Origin: Burhinus oedicnemus
Taxonomy: Eukaryota; Chordata; Aves; Charadriiformes; Burhinidae
NCBI GenBank assembly: GCA_008921705.1
Contig: VFFE01006872.1
Coordinates: 484,100 to 548,099, forward strand
Direction of reading: 5' to 3'
Length of the DNA: 64,000 nt
In this document: in pieces, positions 1-12,100 of the stretch
Position numbering within the stretch: the first letter of the stretch is position 1
How the letters are laid out: every line of letters begins with the position of its first letter
Notes under the pieces: generated by a model
Seen by the model: the letters and a program-made list of their open reading frames with translations, nothing else
The model's database searches: none
What the model was told of the DNA's origin: nothing
Translations under genes and position numbers: made by a program

Positions 1-3000
1 CGTCTGCTATGAGAAAGTAAGGGAGGAGGCCGCTACAAACTCTATTATAGTTACTGGGAAACTGCAATAATTTTTTTTAAAGAGGAGGCAACATTTCTCT
101 TCTAATTCCTTAAATTGATCATCACAGCTTCATTTTTTTCCCTTTTATTTATTCCCAAGAAATAAGGTCTGTTTGTTCGTTTGTTTCATGCCACAAGAGA
201 TGTCAGTCGTCTTTCTCTCCAAATGACTCAGGGTCAACACAATCTGAAAACCAACTCTAACAGAAGAAACTTTTCACAGATAAACCCACAAGAATGTATC
301 CAGTTCTGGTCTCCTCCAAAAACTATTTGCATGTTTCCCTTTCCTTTATATCTATCTAGTATGTGTGAATAAGGGACAACATGAAGTTATCTTCAGAAGA
401 AGAGCTCTTCTATAAAGATGTGGACAAATATGTGGCATGTCAGAGAGGTTATGTGTCACCTATTTTACCTGGAAGAACTCTTGAAATGAATATAGTTGGG
501 GAAAAAAGTGAAAATCAGCACTTAATAAAAATTAAGTGCAATCGGATAGGATGTGTATGTGTTTGTGGGGGTATCGGTCTTCCTGACTCCCTCTGATACT
601 TTAAAAAGCAGTATTGAAGTTATAAGCTAAACCCCTGAGAATGGATAAATGAAAGAAGACTAGCCTGATCAGTTGCCCCCTTTGCATGTGTGTTTTAGGA
701 CAAGCTTTTAATTAAACAGTCACCTGCTATTTGTTCATAGAATACCCACCTCATTGACTCGAAGCAGGTGGCGACCACTCAATGGTGTTTTCAGACCTCT
801 GTCTGACCGGGTGAAAGTGTGATGGAAATGCCTTCAGAAAACCTCCCAGTGAAGGACTGGAAGTATACATATAGGATATAATGCAGAAGTAACAAACTAA
901 CTAGTGAAGACGAAAAGGAAAAAGTCAGCTTATTCTTCAGCTCCGTGCTGTCGGTCCTGAGCACCGAATGTGGCAGGTGTTCTTAGATAAGAGAATATCT
1001 GATCTTGTACTAAAAGGATATAATAATTCAAATGTGCTAAAAGGCTAGTTAAACCTATTTGGACCATCATGATCATCTTAACAGACTTCTTGCAAAATTC
1101 AGGCCATTGATCCTCAAAGTACAGTTCCTCCCTTCACCCTCTGACTACTGTTTGAGGTATAATATATCTGACTGCTGTGATCATGTTCTTTTGATCCTTA
1201 TTTTAAATATGTTACTTGCATTTTGCCTTGCACTTTTGATTTGATGTTGCAGAATAGCCACCCCAGGTTTGCTTACAAAGATATGCACAAAGGTTTTATA
1301 TGCAAAGTTGTATTTTAGATATTGTTAGAAGCAGTCTCACACTGATGACGTTTTGGGTTTTTTATATTTACTTTTATTTATATTTACTTTTAATTTTATT
1401 TAAACATTTATTTATGTTTATATTTCAAATTGCAGTGAACTGAAAAATGAACAAAAAATTATGGGCTCTTTTATTTGATCTTTTATTTTTTGTTTCCAGA
1501 AACACTCCTCCTAAGCAGAGAAGAAAAAGAAATCAGGAGTTTTGTAGATGTAGACATTTCAAGACATTTTTCCTTTTTTAAATGAGGGGAAAATTGAAAT
1601 AAAAATAGTATAACTCCTTCCTTTATTCAGTCATTTTTAATACCAGAGTCCTAAAAGCCGGTTTGGAAGATGAACACGCATTACAGAAATATCTAAGCAT
1701 GCATTTTTTTGCCCTGGTCCTGGATCACTGACAGTAACACCGTCCTGGATATTTTTCCAATACATGGGAGGCTGCTGATTGCTGGTTTATAGATGTTGGG
1801 GCCATTTTGTTTGTTCCTTAAAATCGTGTTAATGTTGCTGCCATCTCATAATATAAAGCCATGCTGTTGCTACGAACCAAGAATTCACTGAAAAACTCGG
1901 TTATTGAAAAACAGTTATGGAAATCTTTGATTCATGAATGAAGCTGTACTGATTAGGGATAAAAGCAGCGCTACCATAGCCAGCTTACTCTCTGTCAATA
2001 AATCTGTTGTTTCAGTCTGGGTGAGTAATGTGATCTAGCTTTTGATATTACACCGTTGTTCTGCATAGTAACATTTGTGCTCAGGTGTAACGTGAACCCA
2101 TCGTTGACAGCGTGTCAATGAAAGTGATGCCAATCTACGCTTTAGTCAGCATGTCATTGTGCTCCTTAATCCAGCAAAATGTACATCCTTGTAATATATG
2201 TTGTATAGTCAATGCTTTTTTTTGCCTTTTAGTTCAGAAAATGAGAGAGTTTGAGTCTGATCTCGTGGGGCACATGGGGCTGATGGGGCTGAGATGCCCC
2301 ATGAAGACCACAGGTAATTTAGTTAGAACCATTGGAGCTACCTCGTTCTAAAATTGGAGAAGGGCTTGAAGAATTAAGCAATGATTTAATTTACACAGCA
2401 GTCATGCTCTTGCAACTCTGTTCACTTTGTTGATGTTAGGAGGACAGACAGGAAGACAGTAGTTTCCAACTCCTTGCCCAGGCTCCTTGTTGTATAGAGA
2501 GTCTAAAATCTGTTGCTGGCTTGTTGTCACACTGACTTCCCCTTGATGACCTTTGTGGTCCTGTTTCCAGCCTTGAGAGTCCACTAAAATTCATGTTAAA
2601 TTCTACCTGCAGGTCAGAGGGAATCCTGTTTGTCTTCAAGTTTCAAGAGGTATTCATTGCATCTGACTGTCATATAGCCATTCAGTCCTTCCTCCTAGGT
2701 GTTTTCATCTTCAACTGTAGCTTCAGTTTGTATTTGATGAACAGTGATCTCTTCAGAGGAATCTCAATTTATCTCTAAAATGTCTTTCAAACCACTGTGA
2801 TGGTATAAATAAAAAATAAAAATTAATATTTATGAGGTGCATATTGTAATCCACTAAACAGTTCTGAAGAGCAAGTCACAGGAAACAAGGCTGGGAAAAA
2901 TCTATTTGCTCATCAGCCCCTGTCAGTGCTTAGCTGCTTCTCCACAGGATATTGTCAAGTGCTTTTTCCAGCTGATGTTTAACTGGCCTGTTCTGACTGG

Positions 3001-4610
3001 CCAGATTAACCATTCCCACGTGGATTCCCATCGAGGGGACTGTCTACTGCAATAAATGCTGCAAATACCCTTGTGCTCAGCTAGCCTTCTCTGGGCTTTG
3101 CTGCCTTGTTGGAAGGTGCCAGCAAAGGAAAATCAATACAGAACATGTAAAATTGCTGGCCAGAGGTTTGGAATAACTTCTGATTCAAAGAAGGAAGATA
3201 AAGACCCCATTTCTGGGAGAAATTTTTCCAGTATTTAAATTTAAATGGTGTTAATTTGGGAACAGAAAGTTCTAGAACGGCCATATCTGTTTCCAGGAAA
3301 AAAAAAAAGAGGGAAAAAAAGCATGTATTTCTCAATCAGCTAAAATGTCCCTGGTCATATGTATTGGCATACTGACACCTCTTTCCACACAAAACTAACC
3401 CTGGATTTAAGAACACAAGTAATTATTTGCCTAAAGTTAAGTCTAGAAATAAATCTTCTCAGGATCCAAATCTTGTTAAATATTTTGTGGTGCTGGTGTT
3501 TGACAGACTGGACAGAAGAAAGCTTGCAAATTTCAGATCTGTAGTTATAATTAACTATTATGAGGGATAAAATATTCCTTGAATTTCCTTCTCCTTTTTC
3601 TTTTGTTGTTCAAAGACTTTGTATGGACAAATTCTACAGCTGCAGAATTGTACAAAATATTGGAACGGAGATGATGGTTAACAACTGGAATTGTTCAAGT
3701 GCTAATTAGATGTAAAGTGATATAGGGAAAAAGGACTAAACAATGGCTGCTGACATAATGGTCAAAACAAGGAAATATAGGTCAGATTTTTTAAGATTTA
3801 AACAGGATTGTAGGAGAATCTGTTTATTTTCAACAGATCCATAACAGTTAAAATCTGCCACTGTTTCTGTGTGCACAACATCTCATGCAAAAGCAGGACC
3901 GTCACATGTCCAGATATACCTCTGGCCAGAAACTTTGTGCTGCCACAAAAGGAAGAAGGTAAGCATCCGCCTTGAACTTTCAGCTGCCAGGCAGATGTTC
4001 CAAGTCCCATAGAGACGGCCACTGTGCCTGTGTAGAATGACTGTGCAAAGGACGTGTGATGGGTCCAGAATGTTGGGGCTGTGCTAAGCACCCTGCTCTT
4101 AGTTTGCAGGGTTGGTCTGTGTGCCCACCCATAGTCCAGAGCTGTTCCAGCACTGCATGATCTTGTGGTGAGATTTCCCAGATGGAAGAATGGGAGCCTG
4201 AGGTGGATGTGCAAGTAGAAGAAAAGCTGTATGTGTCTTCTCACGAGCCTGAGTGACAAACAGGTGAAAAAATCACCACTGAATACCCATATATGAACAC
4301 AGCAACTGTCAACCTGCAGTTCATGAGTTTCTTGCTGGTGTGTGACTGTTCCTATGCAGTCATTGAAAGGTGTTTAAAGAAAGTGAGCCCACTGACATGA
4401 GAATGGGATCACTACAGAGGGATCTGCAGCTCCACTGGAAATTTTCTAGGGGTGCAAACTGGAAAACCTTGAAAATATTGGTTAGGTAGAATTGGGTTTC
4501 AGTGTAAAATGCTGCAGTGAACCAAGGTGGCAGACTTCACAGTGCCTGTTTGTAGAATTGGGTTTTGGCACAATTTGATGTTGTTTGATGCAGTTTTCTG
4601 TTTACTGTGA
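1..4610. other. Intergenic, no gene recognised
   Basis: I see no conserved protein, tRNA or other RNA gene here. Short open frames occur on both strands but none resembles a known family. The stretch at 1350-1430 is very AT-rich, with repeated TTTATATTTACT-like units. A minus-strand open frame of 153 codons at 3798-4259 is the longest in this part and is discussed as a finding. Two matches to the TonE pattern TGGAAANNYNY lie close together at 4436-4446 and 4460-4470. Confidence 0.6.
4436..4470 (+). promoter_or_regulatory. Paired TonE-like motifs (candidate)
   Basis: TGGAAATTTTC at 4436-4446 and TGGAAAACCTT at 4460-4470 both fit the tonicity-responsive element TGGAAANNYNY, on the same strand and 24 bp apart start to start. 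TonEBP/NFAT5 is known to drive SLC5A3 from elements far upstream in mammals. The pattern is short and matches by chance are expected in 64 kb, so only the pairing and the genomic setting make it worth recording. Confidence 0.25.
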
Positions 4611-4616
4611 AGACAG

Positions 4617-4790
4617 ATACATATATATGTATGCATGCCATTGATACTTCACATGCCTACATATATATACTTTGAAGTATGTATATGCACACATATATAT
4701 GTATATAAACACACATATATACACATACCTATACTTCTGTATGTTTGTTTATTTATTTATTTATTTACATATTCATACACATACCTCAAA
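4617..4790. repeat. AT/CATA-rich microsatellite cluster
   Basis: Interrupted runs of ATAT, ACAT and CACATA are followed by about five TTTA units at 4747-4767. The tract is degenerate. Two open frames of 70 and 77 codons on the plus strand cover it, but they are products of the repeat (Tyr/Ile/His-rich) and not genes. Confidence 0.75.
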
Positions 4791-5814
4791 ATGCACCTAT
4801 CACTTTCCTGTCCATGTACTCTGTGTGAAACACAAAAAGAACAGTGAGAAATGGTTCAAGAGACTCAAATGGTTGCAGGTCACTGCTTGTCAAGAGATGG
4901 CTTAGTAAACTCCAACTGAAGTGGCATCCCCTCAAAACCCGTCCCCCATCTTTCTTACTTATTTATTTCTCTATTCTCCACACTTTCAGACTGCAATAGC
5001 AATGGCAGCCTCTGTGTAGGGAACTTTCTGCAAGTAATGGATAACTAGGGTTAACAGGTTTCCATTGTTTCTCAATGTTTCTCAGTTCATCAGCTGCCCC
5101 CAGCTGGTCCCTTATCCCCGCAAATGCCTTGCACCTCAACTGTTCCTTTGTTTCCTGGAAGACGATGGAACAGACCTTTAGTGTTTCAAAATGGATGAGC
5201 CACTTTGAATCACACTGAAATCAACTATCCAATTTTAGCTAGTCAACCTTTAATCGTGACATGAGTGCTTCACTTTCTTTCATTCCCTCCCCCTGTTGTA
5301 TATGGTAACATGTCTTTCATAAATGCCAAGAGAAACAAGGGTAATCACTTTTAGTTCCTCCTCCAAGGTCAGCAAATCACAACTGACTCAAGTGTATCTG
5401 GTCTTGTCCTCTCTGAAAGCAGCTATGAGTGTGTGAGAATGTAATTGTTTAAATTATTCAGATTACTACTTGCCTGAGACAGTTTTTATATCAAGGCTTT
5501 CTTTTGCAAGTCTCAAAGCACTTGTTAGGATATGTTTTGCGGGAGATGAGAACTAAGATCAAGGTCTTGCCCGAACTCTGCAGTAGAGCTGGGAGCTTCA
5601 TCTCAAGAACGGACTGGGATGTCCCAGTCATTGCTCCACTCTGCCTCACACTAGGTAGGATGGCAGAGACGCAGAAAAGGGTTTCCAAGGAGGCTGGCAG
5701 TGTAGCTTTTAACAGTGGTGAATGCTCCAGAGGAGTTGTGGCTAGCTTTTACACATCCACTATTGAATGAGTATCAACATGTATCTTTACAGGTAGGGTT
5801 TTACTGCTCTGGCA

Positions 5815-5866
5815 TTTCTGCCAGTGTAAATATAGGATAATTCACTGCAACCACTGTAAAATTGGT
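5815..5866. repeat. Relic of old palindromic repeat (tentative)
   Basis: The segment holds CCAGTGTAAAT followed by GATAATTCACTG. This resembles the core of an old, widely scattered amniote repeat in which a 'CCAGTGTAAATC..GAGTAA(C/T)TCCA' arm is joined to a mirrored arm. Divergence is high and only part of the element is visible. The family assignment is from memory of the motif and has not been checked by a search. Confidence 0.3.
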
Positions 5867-6984
5867 GAGAGGCAGCACAATCCAGCCCACAGTGCTTTTC
5901 AAGTGAAAATAAGGGAATGTTTTGTTGAGAAGCACCAAAGATAAAAGTGGCCGTTCGTATCACCAGACTACAAAAATGAAAGGGGAAATAATTGGTTGGT
6001 TTAATTAGCATTCATGTTCCTATTATTCATGCTAGCTGTTCCAAGCAAATGGCAGGTCTTTACTCTGCATACACTGAGAGCAGGAAAGAGGCCAGTTTCA
6101 CTCTCTGCTTTCTTGTTAGTATTTTTATTATCTTAGTAGTACATTGATCAGAGTTTGTTGGCAAGTATGTAGCACAGATCATAGGCATTCCTAGTGTTGT
6201 TTTATTGAAATGAGTAAAATGACATCAGGAGGAAAGTTGACCCAACATGTTTTGTTTTGGTTTTAATCACAAAATCTTGCTGGGCACTGATCAATTCTTT
6301 TTTAAACAAGGTTGCTCCAGATTAAACAAGAATAGTACAAACCAAACCATGCAGGGTTTGCTTGTTTTGGACACTGTTATTGAAGAGGTGTAGTTTATAA
6401 GCATCCTGCCAGTTTGATCAGTTTAACAGTGTGTGGGAGAAAGCATATAGCAAGTTAACTATTTATTATGCCAGCTGCTTATGCAATTATTTGAAGCTCC
6501 TTAGTTCATCTTACCTTTAAATATTACTTTAAAACACAATCACTTTTGATCAAGTGGAGCATTAAGGTCAGTTTTTCCTCTCATAGCAGAGTACAGCCAG
6601 CTACTGTTGTGCAAGCAGAACTGGGCCTTTTAAAGGATATAGTTGTTTTACAACTGCAAGAGAAGGTTACTTAAAAAATGAAAGACTAAAGGTGATGTGG
6701 ATTTAAACTATTCTTTAGAGTCAAAGAAGCAGTGCCAAAATAGGTCCAAATATAAAATGCTGTCATTTGGCCAGATCATCATATGTCTCTCAAACTTGAT
6801 CCTCGTTGTTTGGGGATACTCCTGAGTAAAATTAAACATGTATGAAAACATGTGCAGAATTTGGGAGAATCTTCTGTGTTCGCAGAAATGGACCACCTGA
6901 GGTGCTTTTCAGCCACATAAGACTGAAATAAGATCTACATGGCCAGGGGGTAAATGTTTCCCTTATTCCACTCCCCAGTTCCCC

Positions 6985-7017
6985 CTTCAGATTAAACTCC
7001 CACTGACTTCATTGACA
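6985..7017. repeat. Relic of old palindromic repeat (tentative)
   Basis: The string AAACTCCCACTGACTTCATT closely resembles the 'AACTCCCATTGACTTCAATGG' arm typical of an old MITE-like palindromic repeat of birds, turtles and crocodilians. Only one arm is convincing here. Confidence 0.35.
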
Positions 7018-8194
7018 ATTTGTCTTAATGGAGTAATAATTGAATAAATCTCAAGGTCTGACTCATACAATAGCTGTGTGATCCACCCAGATACAGTGGC
7101 TTGTTAGTCTATTTTAAAAAAAGAAGCCGGCCTGTTTTGGATGATATTATCTTTAAGGAGGAAGACTTTGCCCTTTGGTGGCTGTTGCTGTGAGAACATT
7201 CACCTCCTGTCAATATTGTGATATCAGATCAGGGCCTTGTGGTGCCCTTCATTTGAAGTTGTGGAAGCTCAAAGTTTAGTAGAGTGGCATGGCATGTGCC
7301 TTTATCTCGGCTTTTGGTTGTCCAATGACAATGGGCCTTGGCCCCGTTGGTTTTGACCAGAGAGGAAGTCTACAATCTGAGCTGTGTTTCTTGCTATGTC
7401 CTCAGTGGACTTTGAAGGTTGGACCAATTTTCAGTGTCACAAATCATCCTTACTAAATTGACTGAGTCGAGAACAAATTGTCAAGGGAGTAAAATACTTT
7501 CCACTTGTTTCCACTCCATCGCCCATGATATCATTAATATTTTGGCTTAAGTCCTCTAGCCGATTTTCAGCACAGAGGCTCCCTCTTTTTCACCCCTTTA
7601 TAGAGTTAGTGTCAATGTCTTCCAGTCCTTATATCACACACATACACATTCCTCCAGAGCAGCAATATACCTGTGTTATGGTTATAGTGTAGTTTTTCAG
7701 GGTTCTGAGTTAGGTGCAGCACATAGTAGAGGTACCAGACTTTAGTGAGACTCTCAAAGGGCATAATTTTTAATTTGATAGCACAGGAAATATGCTGACC
7801 TACTAACCCTCCCCTTTTCTACCCATATGAAGCATAAAATTCTATATATTTTCTCTGCCTCGGTTTTCTGAAGGAGCTTTTACTTGTGGGTGCCTGTGAC
7901 TCTTCTGCTGCAGCTTTGTGCTTCTTCTCAGCACTGTTCAGCTCATCTTGGTCAGCTTTTTTCTAACTTTGGACAGTCTGAAGTAGCCTGGACCCCACAC
8001 AACTGTGAAAGCATTGACTATCTCTTTCTGTCTTCTTCCAGTGGACCTGGGAGTCTCCTCATGTACATTCCCATGGAGGTCTGAAGGCTAGTGTCAGTAT
8101 CTTACTTCCTTTGCCATGTCTTGGAGCATTTGCCAATCTAAACCAGGAGAAAACTTGCTTCATATAGCCCTTGTCTGAGTAGACAAAGACTGAG

Positions 8195-9178
8195 GTGGAT
8201 TCAAAACCAGCTGAATGGCTGGGCCCAGAGGGTGGTGATCAGTGTACAAAGTCCAGTTGGAGGCCAGTGACTAGTGGTGTACACCAGGGGTCAATACCAG
8301 GTCCAATCCTGTTCGACATCTTCATTAATGATCTGGATGATGGGGCAGAGCGTACCCTCAGCAAGTTTGCAGATGACACAAAACTAGGAGGAGTGGCCGA
8401 TATGCCAGAGAGTCCTGCTACCATCCAGAGGGGTCTCTGGATGGTAGCAGGCTGGAGAAAAGGGCTGACAAGAATTTCTTGCAGTTCAAAAAGTGGAAGT
8501 GCAAAGTCCTGCACCTGGAAAGGAATAACCTTATGTACCAGTATATACTGGGGAATGACTGGCTGGAAAGCAGCCTGGCAGAAAAGGACCTGGGGGTCCT
8601 GTTGGACGCCAAGTTGAACATGAGACAGCAATGTGCCCTTGTAGCAAAGAAGGTGAATGGTATCCTGGGCTGCATTAGGAGGAGTGTTGCCAAAAGTTTT
8701 GAGGGAGGTGATCCTTCCCCTCTACTCAGGATTGGTGAGGTTACACCTGGGGCACTGTGTCCAGGTCTGGGCTCCCCAGTATAAGAGAGGCATGGACACA
8801 CTGGAGGGAACCCAGTGAAGGGCCACGAAGATAATGAAGGGACTGAAGCATCTCTCTTATGGGGAAGGGCTGGGAGAGCTGGGACTGTCCAGCTTGGAGA
8901 AGAGAATGCTTGGGGGGAACTCATCAATTTACATAAATACCTGAAGGGAGGGTGCAAAGAGGACGGAGCCAGGGTCTTCTCAGTGGTACCCAGTGGCAGG
9001 ACCAGAAGCAATGGGCACAAACTGAAACACAGGAGGTTTCCTCTGAACATCAGGAAACACTTTTCTACTGTGAGGGTGACCGAGCGCTGGCACAGGTTGC
9101 CCAGAGAGGTTGTTGGAGTCTCCATCCTTGGAGATACTCAAAAGATATCTGCACATGGTCCTGGGCAACCTGCCATAG
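8195..9178 (+). pseudogene. CR1 ORF2 (reverse transcriptase) remnant
   Basis: The carboxyl part of the CR1 reverse transcriptase can be followed in three frames and cannot be translated as one protein. The first part (to about 8430) reads in one frame and includes FINDLD and FADDTKLGG. At 8414-8451 a hairpin-shaped insertion of about 8 nt shifts the frame, after which [16 protein letters not shown] and [14 protein letters not shown] read on. A stop lies at 8782-8784, and the following [11 protein letters not shown] segment belongs to another frame. GHKLKHRRF to WHRLPREVV follows. An extra T near 9111 then shifts the frame again, so that ESPSLEILKRYLHMVLGNLP and the ancestral stop read in the third frame. 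The P of the canonical VPQGS is H here. It is dead as a gene. Confidence 0.9.
8414..8451. repeat. Perfect 17-bp inverted repeat in the CR1
   Basis: Arms 8414-8430 and 8435-8451 are exact reverse complements around the loop GGGT. The left arm is ordinary CR1 sequence (encoding ATIQR). The right arm replaces the usual CR1 text that precedes the codons RLEK. The net change of about +8 nt agrees with the frame change seen between the RT segments on either side. Confidence 0.9.
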
Positions 9179-12100
9179 GTGGCTCTGCTTGAGCAGGGGG
9201 GTTGGACCAGATGCCCTCCAGAGGTGCCTTCCAACCTCAACCCTTCTGTGATACTGTGACAAACCATTAGGATTTATTTGCCAGCCTTGCTCCTGTGTCT
9301 TGCAGTAAGTGATATAGTCATTGTCAGCAAATGGTGAATTCCAGAGCCACACAATGGTATCTCACAACAACTCTATATTTCACAAGTTGCATGTAGATAA
9401 ATGCCACAGGTTATCTCACATATATAAATATTAATACACGTGTGTGGTAGGAGATGGGTATAGATACAATGAAACACTGTACGTGAGTGAATTTATATCT
9501 CATAATGAACGAGGAGGGGTTACTCACTTAATGAACTAATCTGTAATGAGTCATAAGGTAAATTTAAGTAATTGCTCACTGCTTTGTGTAATAACCAAAG
9601 ATTTATGAATAACTGCAGATCTACTGTTTGATAGCAGAGAGCAATCTAATGCCATCAGGTGATACGGTTTGCATAAGCTGGGGAAGATAAGCTCTTACCT
9701 AGTGAGGCAGCCAGTGCAGATACATGGCAATATCACGTGCCAACAGAGACGAAGGACTGTGGTAGGAAGGGAAAGGTGAGGGTAAAGACCCCTTGCCCCA
9801 CCCTGGTTAAGCCTATGCCTGTATGAGTCAGAAGTGATACTGGTCCTCAATAGGTGTAACTTGGTTTCCTGAGGAATTGAGGTTTGTGTAATCACGGTCA
9901 ATCTCCTCTTCCCTCCCTACCACTTTGGACCCTTTTGGCTAATTTCAGCTACATGAGATAGAGGGGCTGGATTTTCAAATTCCTACCAGTTTCATGAACA
10001 TCAGAATCTGGAGAGAGAGGTCAACTCAGTATCACCACTGAGGGGCAGGCAGGCAGAATTCAGGCATTAGTTTGTCTGATAGAGAGCATTTTGCAGGCTG
10101 ATCAGACTATACGTAACCCTGGGCTAGCTGCATTGGTGCTGTTTCTTTCTTCATAGGAATCTCATAGGGAAAGGTGCAGGGAATTGGTTTGAGTAGGGGA
10201 TAAAGGGCAACAAATGGCAGAAAACCTCACTTTATTCATACAATAATAATGTGTGGAGTTTTCCCATGTGATATTTTCCTTCTCTGTGTTTAATTTTTCT
10301 AATACAGTGATTTAATTAAGGGCTTCAAGAAGCTGAACTTAAGGTAGTTTACTGAATCTGTATTCAATCTTTCCTGATGTTTAAGGGAGTACAGTAGAGG
10401 GACTTGTAACTACAATTTGGAGCCTTTTGAGCAAGGTTCCAAAGGAGTGCTTTGGAGCATTTTTCTCAAAATCTGAGTGTTTTCAGATCCAGAATTCTGG
10501 TTCTGACTTCTCTTGGACAGTAATTTTTTCCTACTGTACCAATAGGGAATGTTTTCCTTACAGGCTGGGTTTTGGGGCTTGATGGACAAGCTGCCTCATC
10601 TATTATGGCAGAGTCTATGTTTCTGCTAGCATCTTCTCACATAAATATTCCATGCATCAAATATGTACAACACGCAACATAATTGCGTAAAAAGGATGAC
10701 GTATGAAGAAAAATACACACTGCCTGTGGCTAAGAACGTCTTAATCAGACGTTCAAAATGCACATCTATGCACCAAGGAAATATTTTGAGGTACATTATC
10801 TAAGCCTGCTATGAATAAAGATTTTTTTCATGTTAAACATAATAGCTATCGTTGGAGGACAAATCATTGGGATGTATTTGCAGTCCTCTTTTTCTGGGGC
10901 AGTGGAAATTTTCTTTCTTTTTTCCTTGCACTAATTCAAACAAATCTGCTCTTTGGTCTTTCCAGCCAGATTACTTCAGTAGTTGCCCTCAGGACAGCTT
11001 GTTTAAGCATAAACTTATGTAGCGCTCATGCTTTTTGTTAGTTCCAAGGGCTTTTATACGGTTTTCCCCATTAAAACTGAAGAAGGTGAGAATGACTTTG
11101 TCATTGCGAGTGTTCCCAGTGAAGACGAGATGTTGTTTGATCACAGACTGTGGAATTCCCTCACTTTAAGATCTATAATTTGTTAAGATCGGTAACTTGT
11201 AGTGCTTGAATTTAAGAGTGGGATATCGTAAGAACCAGCTGGCGACAGAGGTTTAGACGCTTAAGTGCAACATAGACTTGCAGGACTGAGGATTGAAAAT
11301 CTGAGTCGGGATGCTGGGAAAGAGCGAGGAGACTGGTGCTGTATTGTTGTCATGTATCCTTAGTGAAGTGCAGTGGTGAATTTATGACTCACTGAGGACA
11401 AGTTGCTTTTGCCATAGCCTGTTAATTTCTAACAGGAATGAATGGAGTGGGTGACAGCGGCAAAGAACAACAAACAAATAATACAAACTTAAAGAAAGCA
11501 ATATTAAATAAATGAAATGTTACAGTATGTGACTACGCAAGAGAACCTGGGGGAGCTGCAAAAATGAAGGACTGAAAGGCAATGGGACTTTCTAGTAGAG
11601 TAAATACAAATTAAAGCTAAGCTACGGTGAAATTCCCAAGGAATTATATTTTGCATCCACATGAATACTAGGGTAATTCATCATGATTAATGATGTTACA
11701 ATGAATCCTGGTATGTGTTGAAATACTTTCCTGTTCTGAAAGTAGGAGAAAAATGTTTACTATGAGGAGCTAAATACGGACATTAATCATTGTGTCTTTA
11801 ATGCCAGGTCAAAACTATTTTCCTGCTGCGAATATTCTGCTCATTATTATAATATTTAGAGTTAATAGACTGACTGAGGCAAGTGTAAAAATCCTAAAGA
11901 AATTGTGCAATTGAAGCTGGAGTTGCATAGAAAGTCTCAGACCTCTCAATGTTTGGGTAGTCTCCGTTGCTACTTACTTTTCACAAGGCACAGGTGCAAA
12001 ATGGCTGGAGGAGCAAGAAACATAACATGAGATATGTTGACACTGATTTCCCAATATGCTTTGTAGTCAAGGTGTGGAATTAAATTCTCAGAGTCCTACT

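Larger units (their letters stand above)
4795..8190. other. Intergenic, no gene recognised
   Basis: No coding exon or RNA gene is recognised. Base composition is ordinary and moderately AT-rich. Two possible old palindromic repeat relics are listed separately (5815-5866 and 6985-7017). Open frames are short and without family resemblance. Confidence 0.6.
8191..9260 (+). mobile_element. CR1 LINE, 5'-truncated, degraded
   Basis: This is the 3' third of a chicken-repeat-1 non-LTR retrotransposon. It enters near the codons RWIQNQLNG of the reverse transcriptase and continues through [22 protein letters not shown] (RT; canonical SGVPQGS) and [11 protein letters not shown] (the RT active-site region with DD). 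It goes on to [37 protein letters not shown] and WHRLPREVV, and the ancestral ORF2 stop is at 9176-9178. A short 3' UTR (GGTTGGACCAGATGCCCTCC) follows and ends in the octamers TTCTGTGA TACTGTGA, the usual CR1 terminus in place of poly-A. It is 5'-truncated, as most CR1 copies are, and no clear target-site duplication is visible. Its 3' end points to a bird. Confidence 0.93.

Noticed and set aside
1770..2070. LTR-like segment with TCTGTCAATAAATCTGTTGTTTC near its right end
   Set aside because: An AATAAA followed by a GT/T-rich stretch is suggestive of a retroviral LTR end, but no matching TG...CA ends, second LTR, primer-binding site or internal coding remnant could be seen.
3055..3335. Short overlapping frames on both strands (60 and 84 codons)
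   Set aside because: No family resemblance. The minus-strand frame begins in an A-rich/T-rich run and looks like chance.
8418..9125. 235-codon open frame on the minus strand
   Set aside because: It is the antisense shadow of the CR1 ORF2 remnant, whose sense strand carries the real RT motifs.
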